Below the pieces are notes generated by a model that saw only the letters and a list, made by a program, of their open reading frames with translations, did no database searches and had not been told where the DNA came from. A DNA stretch of 64,000 bases, taken from NCBI RefSeq assembly GCF_030247195.1, contig NW_026683354.1, forward strand, positions 1 through 64,000, given 5' to 3'. Of the stretch, positions 27,292-38,887 are shown in pieces. Source of the stretch: Topomyia yanbarensis. Its lineage: Eukaryota > Arthropoda > Insecta > Diptera > Culicidae. The translations under genes were made by a program, and so were the position numbers. The stretch's first letter is position 1, and each line of letters begins with the position of its first letter.

Positions 27292-27792
27292 TCAGCCATC
27301 CAACCCCTCGATCGGCGTATGGGGGCTCGTCTTACCGCTTCTCACCGATTGGGCGTCTCGTTTGTTTGTACGAATTAAAATTTCAATTAACGCGAACTCA
27401 TAATCTGGCCCCTTCCGAGACTTGTTGTTGTTGTTGGTTTTTGCGCGTTCGAACCATTTTAATTAAATGTACCGCTCCAATCATCCAGGCCCCTTTGCTT
27501 TTGGTGGTGAGGCGAAACATTAAGATCTGATTATTTTTTATGGGGACTCCGGGCCGAAATCAAATTGCCAATTGCGTGTTCCGACATTCCCGGTCGCGTC
27601 AAGTCGGCGGCCGCATACATTTAACGAGATTGTTTTGGTTTCACGCATCGGAGAATGTTTCAGATTGCTGTTGTTTTTGCTTATTTTTGCTTTTTAATTT
27701 AAATTACGTTGATTCGTTTTGTTCGGAGTGATCGCTCGGGGCATAAACATTTTAATGAAATGTCGGAAGGTATCAGAAATTTTTTCAATTTG

Positions 27793-27798
27793 AATAAA
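27793..27798 (+). promoter_or_regulatory. Poly(A) signal candidate AATAAA
   Basis: This is a canonical hexamer about 500 bases downstream of the candidate stop codon at 27289-27291. The intervening sequence has blocks such as TTTTAATTAAATG and CATAAACATTTTAATGAAATG that look like constrained UTR or regulatory sequence. Confidence 0.3.
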
Positions 27799-28183
27799 CA
27801 ATATTTTAACTCAAACAGCATTAATTGTAATTACAACATGTAATCATAATCGATTAGAGTTTTCGTTGGAGATCGACGAATCGATATTTTTTAAAATATA
27901 TTTGTGAATCTGTTGTAGCGTTATCTCTAATCAACTTTCTAGAACTCTAGTAACCCTTTTAGTGCTTAGCTTATCAGCTTTTTGCACGTTTCTAGGTATC
28001 ACTCTTTTTAATAAATAATAACTATAAATATTCAAGAAAATAAATTATTTTAACAATGATGGTTCAAAGGTCAAAATGTTCTTGTTCGAAGCCATATATA
28101 TGAAGTAAAGTGATACTATTTAGTTTACCCAAATTTAAAAATGCTCTAGTGAAAGTTCATTTGAAATTATTTATACCTTTACC
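27799..28183. other. AT-rich spacer
   Basis: No feature is recognised between the poly(A) signal candidate and the 3' end of the LINE. Confidence 0.4.
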
Positions 28184-31100
28184 CTAAGCCTTATTAAGGT
28201 TAAGGCAATTGCGTGTGCGTTTAAGCATATTTGATGAATCAGGAATCAGAATATATTGGCACGTTCGCCATGTTATGTATGTAGAACCAATAATCCGGAT
28301 ATGTATTTGCATTACTGCAGGGCAGTTACATATCCAATGATGTGAAGTTCTATAATTGGATTCACAAAGATTACATGAGCAGCACTCAACCCGCTGAATA
28401 ATATATGATAATTGAGCTGGCAATGTCCCGTCAGAACCCTGACTAGAATACTGCAATTGTGCTAAGAAATATACAACGATTTTTTTGACATTTTAGTACT
28501 CACACCCGACAGAAAAGTTTTTGTTTGAACGCAAGTTTGTAAGATAAGCCAATGGTTGGCATGTTCGAATGCAGCCCACGAGCGAATCTTGTGCTTTATC
28601 CAACTTATCGACAATAGTAGAACTGGTTCAGGACCAACGAAGTCAGTCGTAGCGAACGCTGTAGCCAATTCTCCAGTAATACCGGAATGACCGGGTACCC
28701 ACAAAATGTAGATAGCATTTGAAATGCTAAGTTTTTCGATTTGAGTTCGACATATGATTGAAAATTTCAATCTCTAATCTGCCGAACTAAGTGCTTTAAG
28801 GGCAGCCTGGCTGTCAGAGCAAAAATAGATTATTTTACTGCAACTTCCCTGTTGAAGTGCCGATTGCACGCCGCACAGAATCGCGAATATTTCTGTTTAA
28901 GATACAGTATCTACTAAGCAAATGAAATTGGTCTAGTCGCATTTCACGACAATAGACACCAGCAGCGGCTTGGCCCTCCAATAAAGAACCGTCAGTATAG
29001 TTAACTACGTATTCATCAAGTTGTCGCTCTATCCAGTCAGACAACCATTCATCGCGAGGAGGAATTCTCACATTGAATATTTTAAAAGGAAAACTATGTG
29101 TAAGGTCACTGGGAGTAAGAGTATACTCATCCTAAGTAACCATTTGGTGTCACAATCTTGCGTGGCTGGTTGTACGAACCATTGGGTAGCTATTCCAGAG
29201 CCCAGTAACCTTAAGACTCAAGAGTGCCTCTAGAGAGTAGCAGTAGGTGTTGCACCAATCATCGTCATCAAGACCATCCTCTGAATATGGTTTAACTTTG
29301 ATTGGATTGTCATGACTTATCCCTTCTGCCGCCGCACAAGGCACCCGTATGCCAGTATTGGGTTAATAATTGTTGTGTAGATCCACTGGATGCATTTTGG
29401 TTTGAGTCCCCAAGATTTGCCGAAAGCACATCTGCATTGGCCGAAGGTCATGCAAGTTCTCTTGATTCTGAAATCGAGGTGAGTTGTCCAAATAGGAATT
29501 ACCCAAACGTACTTAACTTGATCTGTAAGAATAATTTCAGAGTCAATGAACTGCAACGGACGAGCTCCGGTTGTAATCGTTCGTTGCGAGAAAACACCGC
29601 TGATGTTTTATTTGAATTAAATGATAGTCCAACATGAAGAGACCTTTGCTCACCAGCACATAAGTCTTGCATCAAATCACAAAATATGTTAATGCGAATG
29701 CCGGTTATCATTGTATCGGTGAAACCATATGTCGGAAACACAAGCTCATTAAATTTCTTCAACAAACCGTTGACAAGGTTCCATAGAAGTGGTGATCGAA
29801 CACCACCTTGAGGACATCCGCAGACTTTCAGTTTCCTTATATCTACTTGTCTTAATGATGAGCACAGATGTCGGTTGCTAAGCATAGCGTGTATCCAGAT
29901 CGTGATATATGAAGGTACTCCATGACGTCGTGCTACTTCCAAAATGGATTCGAAAGACACGTTGTCAAAAGCACCTTCAATATCAAGAAAAACTCCTAAA
30001 CTTGATTGCTTTTGCAAAACAGCTTTTTCAATGTTGTAGAGTCTAATGTAGACCGATTAAACTTTTCACTGATTTGGGAAGTAAGCAGGTCAGACTGATC
30101 GGTCTAAAGCTCTTTGCCTCCTTATAAGTAACGCGGCTACCTTTGGAAATTAATTTTGCAGTCATTTTCCACCACGCCAATGGAATGTATCCTGTTGCAA
30201 GACTACAAGTAAGACCTGTTTCAAGATATGTTTGAAATGTTTGTTCATATCCTTCTTGTAGTAGAATTGGAATAATTTCATCTTTTCCCGGAGACTTTTG
30301 CGGAGCAAAACTTTCAATCGCCCATTTGATCGATTCGGTTGTCACAAATCTACGAGCAAATGCCCAAGCATCAGAAGTATCTGAAAAGAACTCAGGGGCA
30401 GTCGTCAGTGATGGCTCCGTGCAACCTGGAAAGTGTGTCTGTCAAAAAGACAGTTGTATACTATATCTTCGTCAGACGAATAATCACCATTAGCAGTTCT
30501 AATCGAACTGATATGTGAGTCTTTCGATTTCGAGAGTAACTTATTTGATCTGTTAGTCTCGTTGATGCTTGAGACAGAGGCTTTTCCAACCACGTCGCTC
30601 TGAGGATCGAATGGCATTTCTGTATGCTTTGCGAGCCAACTTAAATGCCTCCGACCACTCTCTGCGTCTGTGATTCCAATCTCTTCTACGTAATTTTTTA
30701 AGACGATTAAGTTCGGCATTCCACCAAGGGAATCCTCTAGAAGCACGCATAACTTGAAGCGGATAAGCCTCTTGGTATGCTGCTACTATGAGTGAGTGTG
30801 ATTTATCCACCACCTCATCCAAGTCACTTGGAGATTCAATCGTCGAAACATACCCATGAAACCTAGTTGCTATGCTTCGTAGAGGTCCCAGTTCGTGGAT
30901 TTGGGATTACGATATGTGACGATATCTAGCGATACGTTTAAATGATCAAAGCTGATGTACCATAAGACCATAACGACGGTTCGAGTTCGTTGGGTACGAA
31001 TCAGTTTGCCATGTGTAATACCGTCAGAGCAGAGAGTTACAGCTAACACCTCTTCTCTGCCAGCTCGTGCAAATGTTGGGCGATTTTATACGTTAAGTAA

Positions 31101-31650
31101 ATGCAAATTTGTACTACTTAAGTATTCAAATAATTTGGAGTCTTTCAAATTGATATCTGCGTTGCTCCAAGCTATGTGGCGGGCCTTTGCATAACTGCTG
31201 ATTATGAGTGGAAACCCATTTCTGCCACAGTATGGTACAACGCTTTTGAAATCATCACAGGGTGATGGTTGATAATGCGGAAAATATGCCGAATAATAGG
31301 CATATTTCTTGTTTATGTTATCAACAGTCATATTGACTGTAACAGCACAAATATCGAGACATACGAAGTCGGATATAAAACACATGTCAAACGCATTATT
31401 CACAAGTGTACATGCACGAGGCATTTCACGTGGATATGTCATGCCATTTTCGTTGAAAGCCACGAAGCCGAGATTAACTAGCTTTCCAACTTAGAAGTTT
31501 CTTTAACGGAAATATGGTTCTTGAAATAAAGTTGTGGAAGCCTCACTTCCTGCACAAGGCGCAATAGATTCGTAGTTGCTGTACGTTTATGCTGAAGATT
31601 ACTACTGTTTTCGGTCGCATCTTACTACATGTAAACAGGAACCCAGTAGT
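28184..31650 (-). mobile_element. LOA-like LINE ORF2, nearly full length but inactive
   Basis: Read right to left. APE endonuclease spans about 31640-30880 (NLQHKRTATTNLLRLVQE; then SAYFPHYQPSPCDDFKSVV and YLSSTNLHLLNV). The catalytic stretch is degraded to SSYAKARH. The linker VMRASRGFPWWNAELNRLKK is at about 30700-30760. RT spans about 30340-29320, with SPGKDEIIPILL, FLDIEGAFDNVSF, GCPQGGVRSPLLWNLV and, in place of YADD, GFTDTM (about 29706-29726). RNase H spans about 29010-28620, with YTDGSLLEGQAAAGVYC and WVPGHSGITG. The C-terminal tail follows to 28184. Multiple stops and shifts, plus lost EN and RT catalytic residues, make it a dead copy. RNase H together with FLDIEGAFDN supports LOA. 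Confidence 0.88.
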
Positions 31651-32310
31651 GGATCAATTCTCGGCTGAGATAGTTCAACCCGCTGGCCTTTAGGCTGGTT
31701 TTGTTCGGAGAAAAATAATAGAAAGATAATCCACCTCGCAGAGAACCACAACCACTTCTGTTGTTAGGCAACGTCTCTTACGACATGGGAACAGAAACCC
31801 AGTGGGTCAATTCTTTGCTAAAATATTTCGAAAGATTTCAGCCGTCAGATGCTACACTGCTAAACCTGATTAAAGGAAAAAAGCGATGCGCGGAAATACA
31901 AACATAATTGCTTAGGTAGTCTATCTTCTGACCTCGCACAAAGCCGAAGAAAAATATCGCTACGCTATGGGCACCAGTCAAGCAAGCCAGCGCTTTGTTC
32001 TATATTCAGTGCACAAGCAGTATTGTAACGTTGCCTTCGGCTGCGCAGTGAAATGAGTTTGCCAAAAGAAACAAAAGTGCGCATGCAACGGGATGACACA
32101 ATTTCGAATGGGCGAATGATCTAACGGTTAAAACCCCAAAAAAAATAAACTACAATACAATTTCGATCGACTTTAATAAAACTCCTGTTAGACTTAAAGT
32201 TCAGGAGGTGGATCAACTAGTTGAAGTTAAAATAGAGATAAATCTTGCTGGAGTTACATAGATTCCGCTACACCATGTCAAAAACTGTGTTTTGATTACG
32301 TTTAGAAATT
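31620..32310. other. Probable LINE 5' region with a 157-bp-spaced duplication
   Basis: Upstream of the LOA-like ORF2, GGAACCCAGTAGTGGATCAATTCT (about 31640) recurs as GAAACCCAGTGGGTCAATTCT (about 31792). Tandem repeats in 5' UTRs are common in LINEs, so I infer the 5' region of the minus-strand element. No clear ORF1 is visible on the minus strand. Confidence 0.35.
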
Positions 32311-32312
32311 TT

Positions 32313-32500
32313 TACATTTTAACGACATTCAATTAGGGGTAGGGAAAGTTATGAAAATTAGAGCCATAGTACTCAAGTGAGAGCAAGGATGTGAAATATA
32401 TAGATCGAAGAACTAGAAGTGGCAGGGTCATTACAACAGGCTTAATATCTTACGGGCTTAACTTTTGTCTGCTGCTGCTGAGGGTCGAGCTTAGGTAGCA
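32313..32500. mobile_element. One arm of a CATAGTACTCAAG-family MITE
   Basis: TAACGACATTCAATTAGGGG followed by GAGCCATAGTACTCAAGTGA matches the left arm of the complete element at 55290-55656. The same text occurs inverted at 53690-53860, where the two agree over about 150 bases, including TTAAGCCCGTAAGATATTA in that orientation. The opposite arm is not seen here. Confidence 0.55.
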
Positions 32501-32519
32501 TAACTACGAATCGTTCGAT

Positions 32520-33320
32520 TTCACCAGCATGTCTCTTGGCAAAGACAGACTTACCCCTCTTTACCGTGAGAACCGACAAAAGAAAACGTTATATTTTTGT
32601 TTAGAATTTTGGCACAGCCAGAAAACTTCATTGCAAAGAACAACATTTTACACGAGGTCGAATCAAGATCCTTGTGTATATGGAATATGTTCGTATCGAT
32701 GATTTGGCACTGCACAGTAGGGAAGATTACTTCAAACGAATTATGTCGCGATACGGAGAAGTGCAATCTATTACGAATGACACTCAGAGAATTTTTTTCG
32801 CCGGTATTCCCAACGTCGTTCGTATTGTGAGGATTCGAGTGACTAAACCTATACCTTCTTACACGCCTATCGAATGCAAACCACCGAAGGATGGTGTAAT
32901 CTATACGCAAACAACGCCGATCGTATATCCCGGGCAGACTTCAACATGCCAATTCAGTAACCAGACAGTCCTTTACGCAGCTAATGAAAACTTATCAACT
33001 ATAGCCAACCACACACAATGACACAATTAATCAATAATAAAGGGATAACGACGACGACAACCGCTCCTAAACTAACAAGTAGCATTACCAATAAAGAAGC
33101 AATTGCCGAGGAAGACGGGTTGACAACAGCGACCCGTACGAACAAGAAACAAATAAGAATCTCTGATCATGAACAGCAAAAATGCTGTTTCGATGATGGC
33201 ATGGACGTGAACAATAAGCGAGAGAAGGCAGTCCATCTGCGACGGATAAGGCAACTAATGCTTCACCGCAAAGGAAAAAGATCTCAACACGCAGCAGTAA
33301 ACTGCATCAACAAGATCTAA
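32520..33320 (+). mobile_element. LINE ORF1 (gag-like) remnant, opposite orientation to the LOA copy
   Basis: Plus-strand frames read LPLFTVRTDKRKR (with a stop), then VYMEYVRIDDLALHSREDYF and KRIMSRYGEVQSITNDTQR, an RRM-like half, then the signature RIVRIRVTKPIPSY and VYPGQTSTCQFSNQTVLY. The last should be a CCHC knuckle, but Cys and His are replaced. After a shift, 33018-33320 gives a Lys/Arg-rich C-terminus ending VNCINKI. This order is typical of ORF1 in mosquito LOA/Loner-like LINEs. No ORF2 follows, so only the first ORF survives. Confidence 0.7.
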
Positions 33321-34735
33321 CAGACAGACATTCTTAGTAGTTTTTATTTTTACTTATTGTAAAAACTTAAAAAATGCACGGCTCAGTTGTGCTAATGCTT
33401 AGATGCCTGGAATATGGTTGAATTTGACTAAAAATTGTTCCGCAATTTTCTCAATATTCACATTTGGCAGATTTTCAAATGTTTGGCTGGATATGATTCT
33501 TTTGAGATCGCAAAAAATCAGGAGTGGTATTTCGCAAGGCAATTGTTTCGCTATACTCGTCAGCGACCCAGAGCGTCTGTGATTGGTTAACCGAGACGTC
33601 ACCAGCCAGATGCTTTAGACGTTCAAACACGTTGTGTTAACTGTTTGGATCTAGTGTCTAGCTGGCACCAATTTGGTGTTGGTTTGGATATAGTCTCTAA
33701 CTGGCAGCAAGGTGGTGTCAGTTACTGACGAGTGGAACACGAAGCATCAAAATTCAACTTTTGGAAGTTAGGTCTTATGCGCTTATGTGAAAATTGGGTA
33801 ATCCATTTTTTTCTTTTGGGAAAAAAGCCTGTAAATGTTAGAAGCAAATCAATTCTTTTCAAAGTTTACGATTTTTTTATTTTTTGTAAACATATTGAAC
33901 AGATTTTGTAAAAGTTTCAGAATGGATCTCTAAATACTGAAATTTTGAGATCCACTCCAAACTTTTGACACAACATTTTTAACATAATATATAATGCAAA
34001 ATAGCGATCCAGCTTTTTAAAAAATCAATTTATTTATGATAATTGCAGAATATATAAGTTATATAACAAAAAAGCTTTGAAAATTTTTCTGCTAAGCTCA
34101 TGCAAAAATGCAACTGTTTTATTTAATTTTTTTCCATGCATCGAATGGTTTCCGAGTTATTTGTTATTAAAAATTGCGTCTGATCTTGTTGGATCGTTGT
34201 TTAACAACATCGATTTTTTTAAAACAAATTTGATTTTATCTGGCAAAATTGATTTTATTTCAAAATGTTCACCGCTATTGAGTACTAGAACGATTATTTG
34301 ATTTAATGAAATAAACGTTTAAAAAAATGTTATATTTGCAAACATTATTCTATTTTACGAAAGTTGTTTTTATGAAACCCATTCGTATATCTGTATATTC
34401 TCTCAGTCATTACTAATCCATCATTTCTGACTACGTGATTTACAATATCACACAATGACGCTGTACCGATATTCAATTCACTACTATTTCTGACATTATA
34501 AAACGGAACATAGTCGCCTTTTTCAACAACCGGAAAAATGTTTATAAAAATTGGATTAAATGAAGAGGTTTTTATGAACTTACTTTGACTTTTAGTAAAA
34601 ACATATATGTTTATTGTTAGAGTTTCCAATTTATTTTGGGGGTGGAAAACTGATATTCAGTATTCAAACCTGTATTAAGGCAAATGGATGACTATAATGA
34701 ATCGTATTCAGTAGGAGAAATTTCTTACTACTCTT
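33321..34735. other. AT-rich DNA with a 39-bp tandem duplication at 33642-33718
   Basis: TTGGATCTAGTGTCTAGCTG and TTGGATATAGTCTCTAACTG begin two adjacent, diverged 38-39-bp units ending GGTGGTGT or TTTGGTGT. Otherwise there is no gene and no nameable element. Open frames at 34077 and 34345 have no recognisable domain. Confidence 0.45.
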
Positions 34736-34736
34736 G

Positions 34737-35325
34737 CGAGGTTAGTCGACATTCGGTCAAATGGCATTCGGCCAAACGACATTCAACCAAACGGTATTCG
34801 ACCAAACGGCTTTCCACAGAGGGGTATTCGGATAAAAAAAACTGACCAAAAGTATACAGTAATGAATGGAAACCAGTGTAATAAGATGTGCCATGTAGTT
34901 TTCTTATGGAATTATATTGCAATTGTGTTTGAACGCATTTGATATATAATACTGGTTCTCAGACACAAGAAAAAAATATTTTGACTTTTTTTCACGATAA
35001 TTTATCGCTCTTATTTACAACGCTGTGATATTGTGCAATTAGCTATCCAGGAAGCCAGTTATGTTCGATAAGAAGCTATTGCATGAGTTTTTTGTTTTCG
35101 CTTTTTACCAGCTTTTTGGCTCCAATACTCCTCTGTGCATTCGGCCAAACGGCATACGGCCACACAACATTCGGCCAACCGACATTTAGCATACGACCAA
35201 ATGACCCAATAGGCCAATCGGCATTGGGTCAAATGACCCTTTCTTTTTGACCAAGTTGCAGTCGACTAAACAGCATTCGGCCAAACAACATTCGGTAAAA
35301 TGGCTTTCGACCAAATGACCAGACA
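34737..35325. repeat. Pair of ATTCGGCCAAACG minisatellite arrays around a 300-bp core
   Basis: About six degenerate units of 14-16 bp (CATTCGGCCAAACGA) lie at 34737-34830 and about twelve at 35137-35325, in the same orientation. The core between them is AT-rich. Translated, the arrays give repeating VECRLAE-like peptides, which are by-products. One isolated unit occurs at about 5453. The pairing suggests both arrays belong to one mobile unit, but I do not see clean termini. Confidence 0.7.
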
Positions 35326-35475
35326 CCTTCGATAATACTCCTACGTTATCTCCTGCTGGCACCGTTGTTGGTTTGTCTGCGAAACTCGGCGATTTCTCAT
35401 GTCTATAAAGAAAGATGGCAACGTTCCAAAGGCCAAGTAATAGGATCGTTTCGCTAGTTGTCGCCATATTGCTTA

Positions 35476-35822
35476 GGGATCATCCATAAATGATGTAGCA
35501 TTTTTAAGTGATTTTTATCACCCCCCCCCCTTCCCCATCGTAGCATTTCGTCACAAACCTCCAAATGCCCCCTGGTAATTGCGTAGCTTGACGGTAACCC
35601 TCCTCCCCCTTGTCATAGTAGAAAAATTTAAAAAAAAATGAAAAACGATGTTAGTTAGATGAGACGGGTAAGGTTGTGGTGACATCAGGTCAACCCCTAT
35701 TCCCCTTTTCAAAAAGCTACGTAGCATGACATAACCCCCTACCCCCCCTGTCGTCACACATCATCACAAAAAATAAACTCCCCCTCCCCCCATATAATGC
35801 TACGTCATTTATGGATGATCTC
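35476..35822. mobile_element. PIF/Harbinger-type MITE with TTA duplication
   Basis: Terminal inverted repeats begin GGGATCATCCATAAATGATG at the left and, in reverse complement, GAGATCATCCATAAATGACG at the right. The match runs 24 of 26 bases through GTAGCAT. TTA flanks both sides (35473-35475 and 35823-35825), the 3-bp TSD expected for Harbinger elements. The interior is poly-C-rich. The element is 347 bp and non-coding. Confidence 0.85.
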
Positions 35823-35825
35823 TTA

Positions 35826-36733
35826 TTGGGAAAATCCATAGTTACGATCGCCATATGGTTAGTAGCGTCGTCTTGTTGATGACAATAGGTTTCCTTATTT
35901 TTACCGTGGAAACATACAAAGAAAAAATCGGGTAACTTTTTTTCCAATCTCCATTGACATGTCGTCCTGTCTCATTTTTTCACACCTAACGGTTTCTGTG
36001 TCAAATACCTTGAGGATTTTCTTCCATTCATTTGTTGACGAAGTTATTGAACTAAAAATTTGTTCTGTCTATGGATTAAATTTTGATTTTTTTCAATCAA
36101 TTTGTACAATAAAACGATTTCGAAACGTTTTTCTTTTTCGATGAAATATTGCTAAAAGTATGCTAAAAGTAATGAAAGAATAAATGTGCAAATAACTAAA
36201 ATCTGTCGTTCATTTTTCCCTATTAGATAATTTCAGGCTTTTCAAAAAACATCATGTAGCTCCACCATTGTTTTCAAAGATAACGGTCAACATTTCTCGA
36301 ATCAATAAATATTAGCGGCGCAAATCATTTCAGCGTTGATCGTGTTGGATAATCGGAATTGATAAGACGGTAAATGGTTCATAATTTACCTTTGTGTCTG
36401 TTTTCACATATATTTTTCCACCACCAAAAAAGTTTTCCCTACCCAACTGCATGTCGCGGAATCTGATGAACAAACACTAATTTTCGTTTATTTTGTTTCA
36501 AATTTCTGAATTTATAAAGCTTACGTTTAGCTAATGCATTAAGACTTGTTAAATAATCAAATTACAAAACATTTTTCTCCTTACAGCAAAAAAAAAAAAT
36601 TAAGGAATATGCCAGGCTAAATGAGGCACTAGGTATATTAAAGATAAATCAGGCTTATTAGACATTCAGTCTTGAATCCGTAACTATGCCAGCCACCCGA
36701 TGATGACAAATTAATCGATATTCGATAATGGTT
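35826..36733. other. AT-rich spacer
   Basis: No gene or paired repeat is recognised. A short poly-A run lies near 36588-36599. Confidence 0.4.
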
Positions 36734-37078
36734 TCAAGGTTCGCTGCTGCAAGAGTTCGAACAGATCGAACCGGAAGAATACCAACCAATCTGGCTATCA
36801 CGACGGCTAACAACCGGTAGACCCGATTTATTAACTATCCCACTTTCCACTCGGAAGCCCACGACAGTAAACTGTGTGTCAGCATCGGACCCCATTAGCA
36901 GATGCCAATCACGCGAGCTCGCGTTCCCCGGACAGATATTGTGGGTCAAAGCAGAAGGAAGATATTCGGTCCAATCTGGGGGCCAGTTCCGCTTGCTGTC
37001 CACCGAGGGTTGGAGTGAAACCGTTACAGCATTAGCGCGGTCGCTATTAATCATAAACGAGATTGAGATAAGCAACAT
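36734..37078 (-). CDS. Unrecognised 114-residue ATG-initiated open frame
   Basis: On the minus strand an ATG in the favourable insect context TTTAAAATG starts an uninterrupted 115-codon frame (stop included). The product begins MLLISISFMINSDRANA, a short, weak signal-peptide-like stretch. It continues with a polar region that includes WPPDWTEYLPSALTHNICPG and RDWHLLMGSDADTQFTVVGF, and ends in a Ser/Cys-rich tail. GC content is above that of the neighbourhood. I recognise no family. It may be a small host gene, or part of a decayed element together with the frame just upstream. Direct evidence is only length, start context and composition. Confidence 0.27.
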   Translation of the reverse strand: MLLISISFMINSDRANAVTVSLQPSVDSKRNWPPDWTEYLPSALTHNICPGNASSRDWHLLMGSDADTQFTVVGFRVESGIVNKSGLPVVSRRDSQIGWYSSGSICSNSCSSEP

Positions 37079-37085
37079 TTTAAAG

Positions 37086-37542
37086 CTACTGGTTTTTAGC
37101 ACCGCGCGCGGGCAGCCACTTGATTGAAGAAACCGACTTTTTTTTGACAAGCTGTGATTTCTTCCAAAGATTCTGACGTACCGGGACTAATTTGATTCGA
37201 ATCGGGTCGGGTTGGGCACCCGCTGCCGCAGCATCAAGATCCTGTAGTGGAGATAAGTCGGAGAAAACTTGATGACACACCTGTAGGTAGGGGCACGTGT
37301 GTCGAGGGAAACTGGCAGCGGATTTCGAAAGCACTATAGTTGAGTCCAGATTGGACATAAGTGCCGTTGTAAGTCTATCAGCTACCGTTTTGGAAGTGAC
37401 TCCAATCTCGGGAACAGGTCGCCGGCTTCTGATTTGTTTTGTATTTGACTCACGACTCAATTTATGCGTACGTTTCCCCCAATCGTGGGAGTAATTGGAC
37501 GGGAAACATGAGATGAAATGCCTATGGCCGTGTGCCGCCTAC
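37086..37542 (-). CDS. Unrecognised open stretch of about 150 codons, no clear start
   Basis: It lies immediately upstream of the 36734-37078 frame on the same strand. About 150 codons are open without an early Met. The product includes SNTKQIRSRRPVPEIGVTSK, CPYLQVCHQVFSDLSPLQ and a basic C-terminus (LWKKSQLVKKKS). A donor-like CCG|GTACGT is near 37193. The two frames could be exons of one gene or a broken element ORF. No domain is recognised. Confidence 0.2.
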
Positions 37543-38887
37543 GCACTAGGGTACTCGAGAAAGTCCCTCCGCAGAGTGAGACTTGGGTATAGCGCACAGC
37601 CGGTGGTCGGAGTTGTTGTGCATTTTGGATCCGAAAGTTTGGTTGAGCGTTTTGAAAAGATGACAGACAACTATTATTGTTTCGAGCGATTCAATCATGC
37701 AAATCGGAGGTCCCATTTGGTCGGCCCAGGTGGTCTCGTTCATCGATGTTGAAAATTGTATCCGGTGGATTTTTGTCTCTGTTCATGTATCTTGTTGCTT
37801 ATTTCGTAATAAATTCAACTGCGTTGGCATGACCCCAATGATGAATGGAATGTTCTTTGAGGTGTATGCACTTTTCGAAGAATCTGAAATATATTTTCAT
37901 TGATTTATTTTATCTACTATAGTTACTTGCGTGTAACCTTGTGTCGATTGTCGAAGTATATTTTGATTGAAGCATGTTTGCGTATTGGAAGCAACAGAAG
38001 TACACTGGACGGTTGGACAACTGACTAATATAATCATTTTATGCATCAGCAGGCTCGAGAAATCGGCACTTTCCAAATTAGCACCATTTTTTCGGTCCTA
38101 CAGCGAGCCTTCGCGATATCAATCTAGCTCGAGCATTAGGCATCGTTAACACGTTTTCGATGCCCAAAAATGTACCTGATCTGACCTGGTGGACAGCTGA
38201 CACGATGCGGTGCGTCAAGTTTCATCGGTCGCGAAGTGGAAAACAGTCGGCGCTATTGATTGAAATTATAGACAGAGAACCGCACGTAACAGCTGTCGCC
38301 TCAAGCACATGGACCTCTATTCGGTGGCGCCGCTAACCATAGCTGGGTCTGAAGTCCGGAGTTTAGATTTACCCGTTCGCACAGTACTATAAAAACGGTC
38401 AAAAATTTGTAATAGCTGGTTATTACTTTCTCTGGAAAATTTCTAAAAAATATAGTTAGATAATAAGAGATGTTTAAGATCTTGAAATAATATGTTCCAA
38501 TTTTGGTACGCTCAACATTAGATTTGGAATCAATATAGCTTGAAAAGTAAGGATTTTGATGCATTGTACTACTGTGTTAGGCACGGGTTTCGAACCAATA
38601 TCAAATGTTGTAACAAACGTGAAGCTCATTCCTTTAGCTGCGCATTGATGCTACACCAAATAACAAAATGACCTGAGGCCAACACAAAGGAGACACAGAG
38701 ATAGAGACACACAAAAATATGCTTTTGGTAACCGTTTCTTTGTAGCAGAGGCTTTTCGCTCATCAGGAAATAGGTACGTCGTCGGGCAGTGTCTATTGTT
38801 TGTGAAGCTCGGTTCATTATAGGGAAGCCTAACTCTACACGATCGATAGCATCTAGTAGGCGCCACAATTTTTTAGTGTAATACCTA
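37543..38887. other. No gene or repeat recognised
   Basis: This is mixed-composition single-copy-looking sequence. Short open frames on both strands overlap each other and lack recognisable motifs. Confidence 0.4.

Noticed and set aside
34728..35467. Minus-strand frames with VESRLVEYRLVECRLAECH repeats
   Set aside because: They are translations of the ATTCGGCCAAACG minisatellite, not a protein repeat family.
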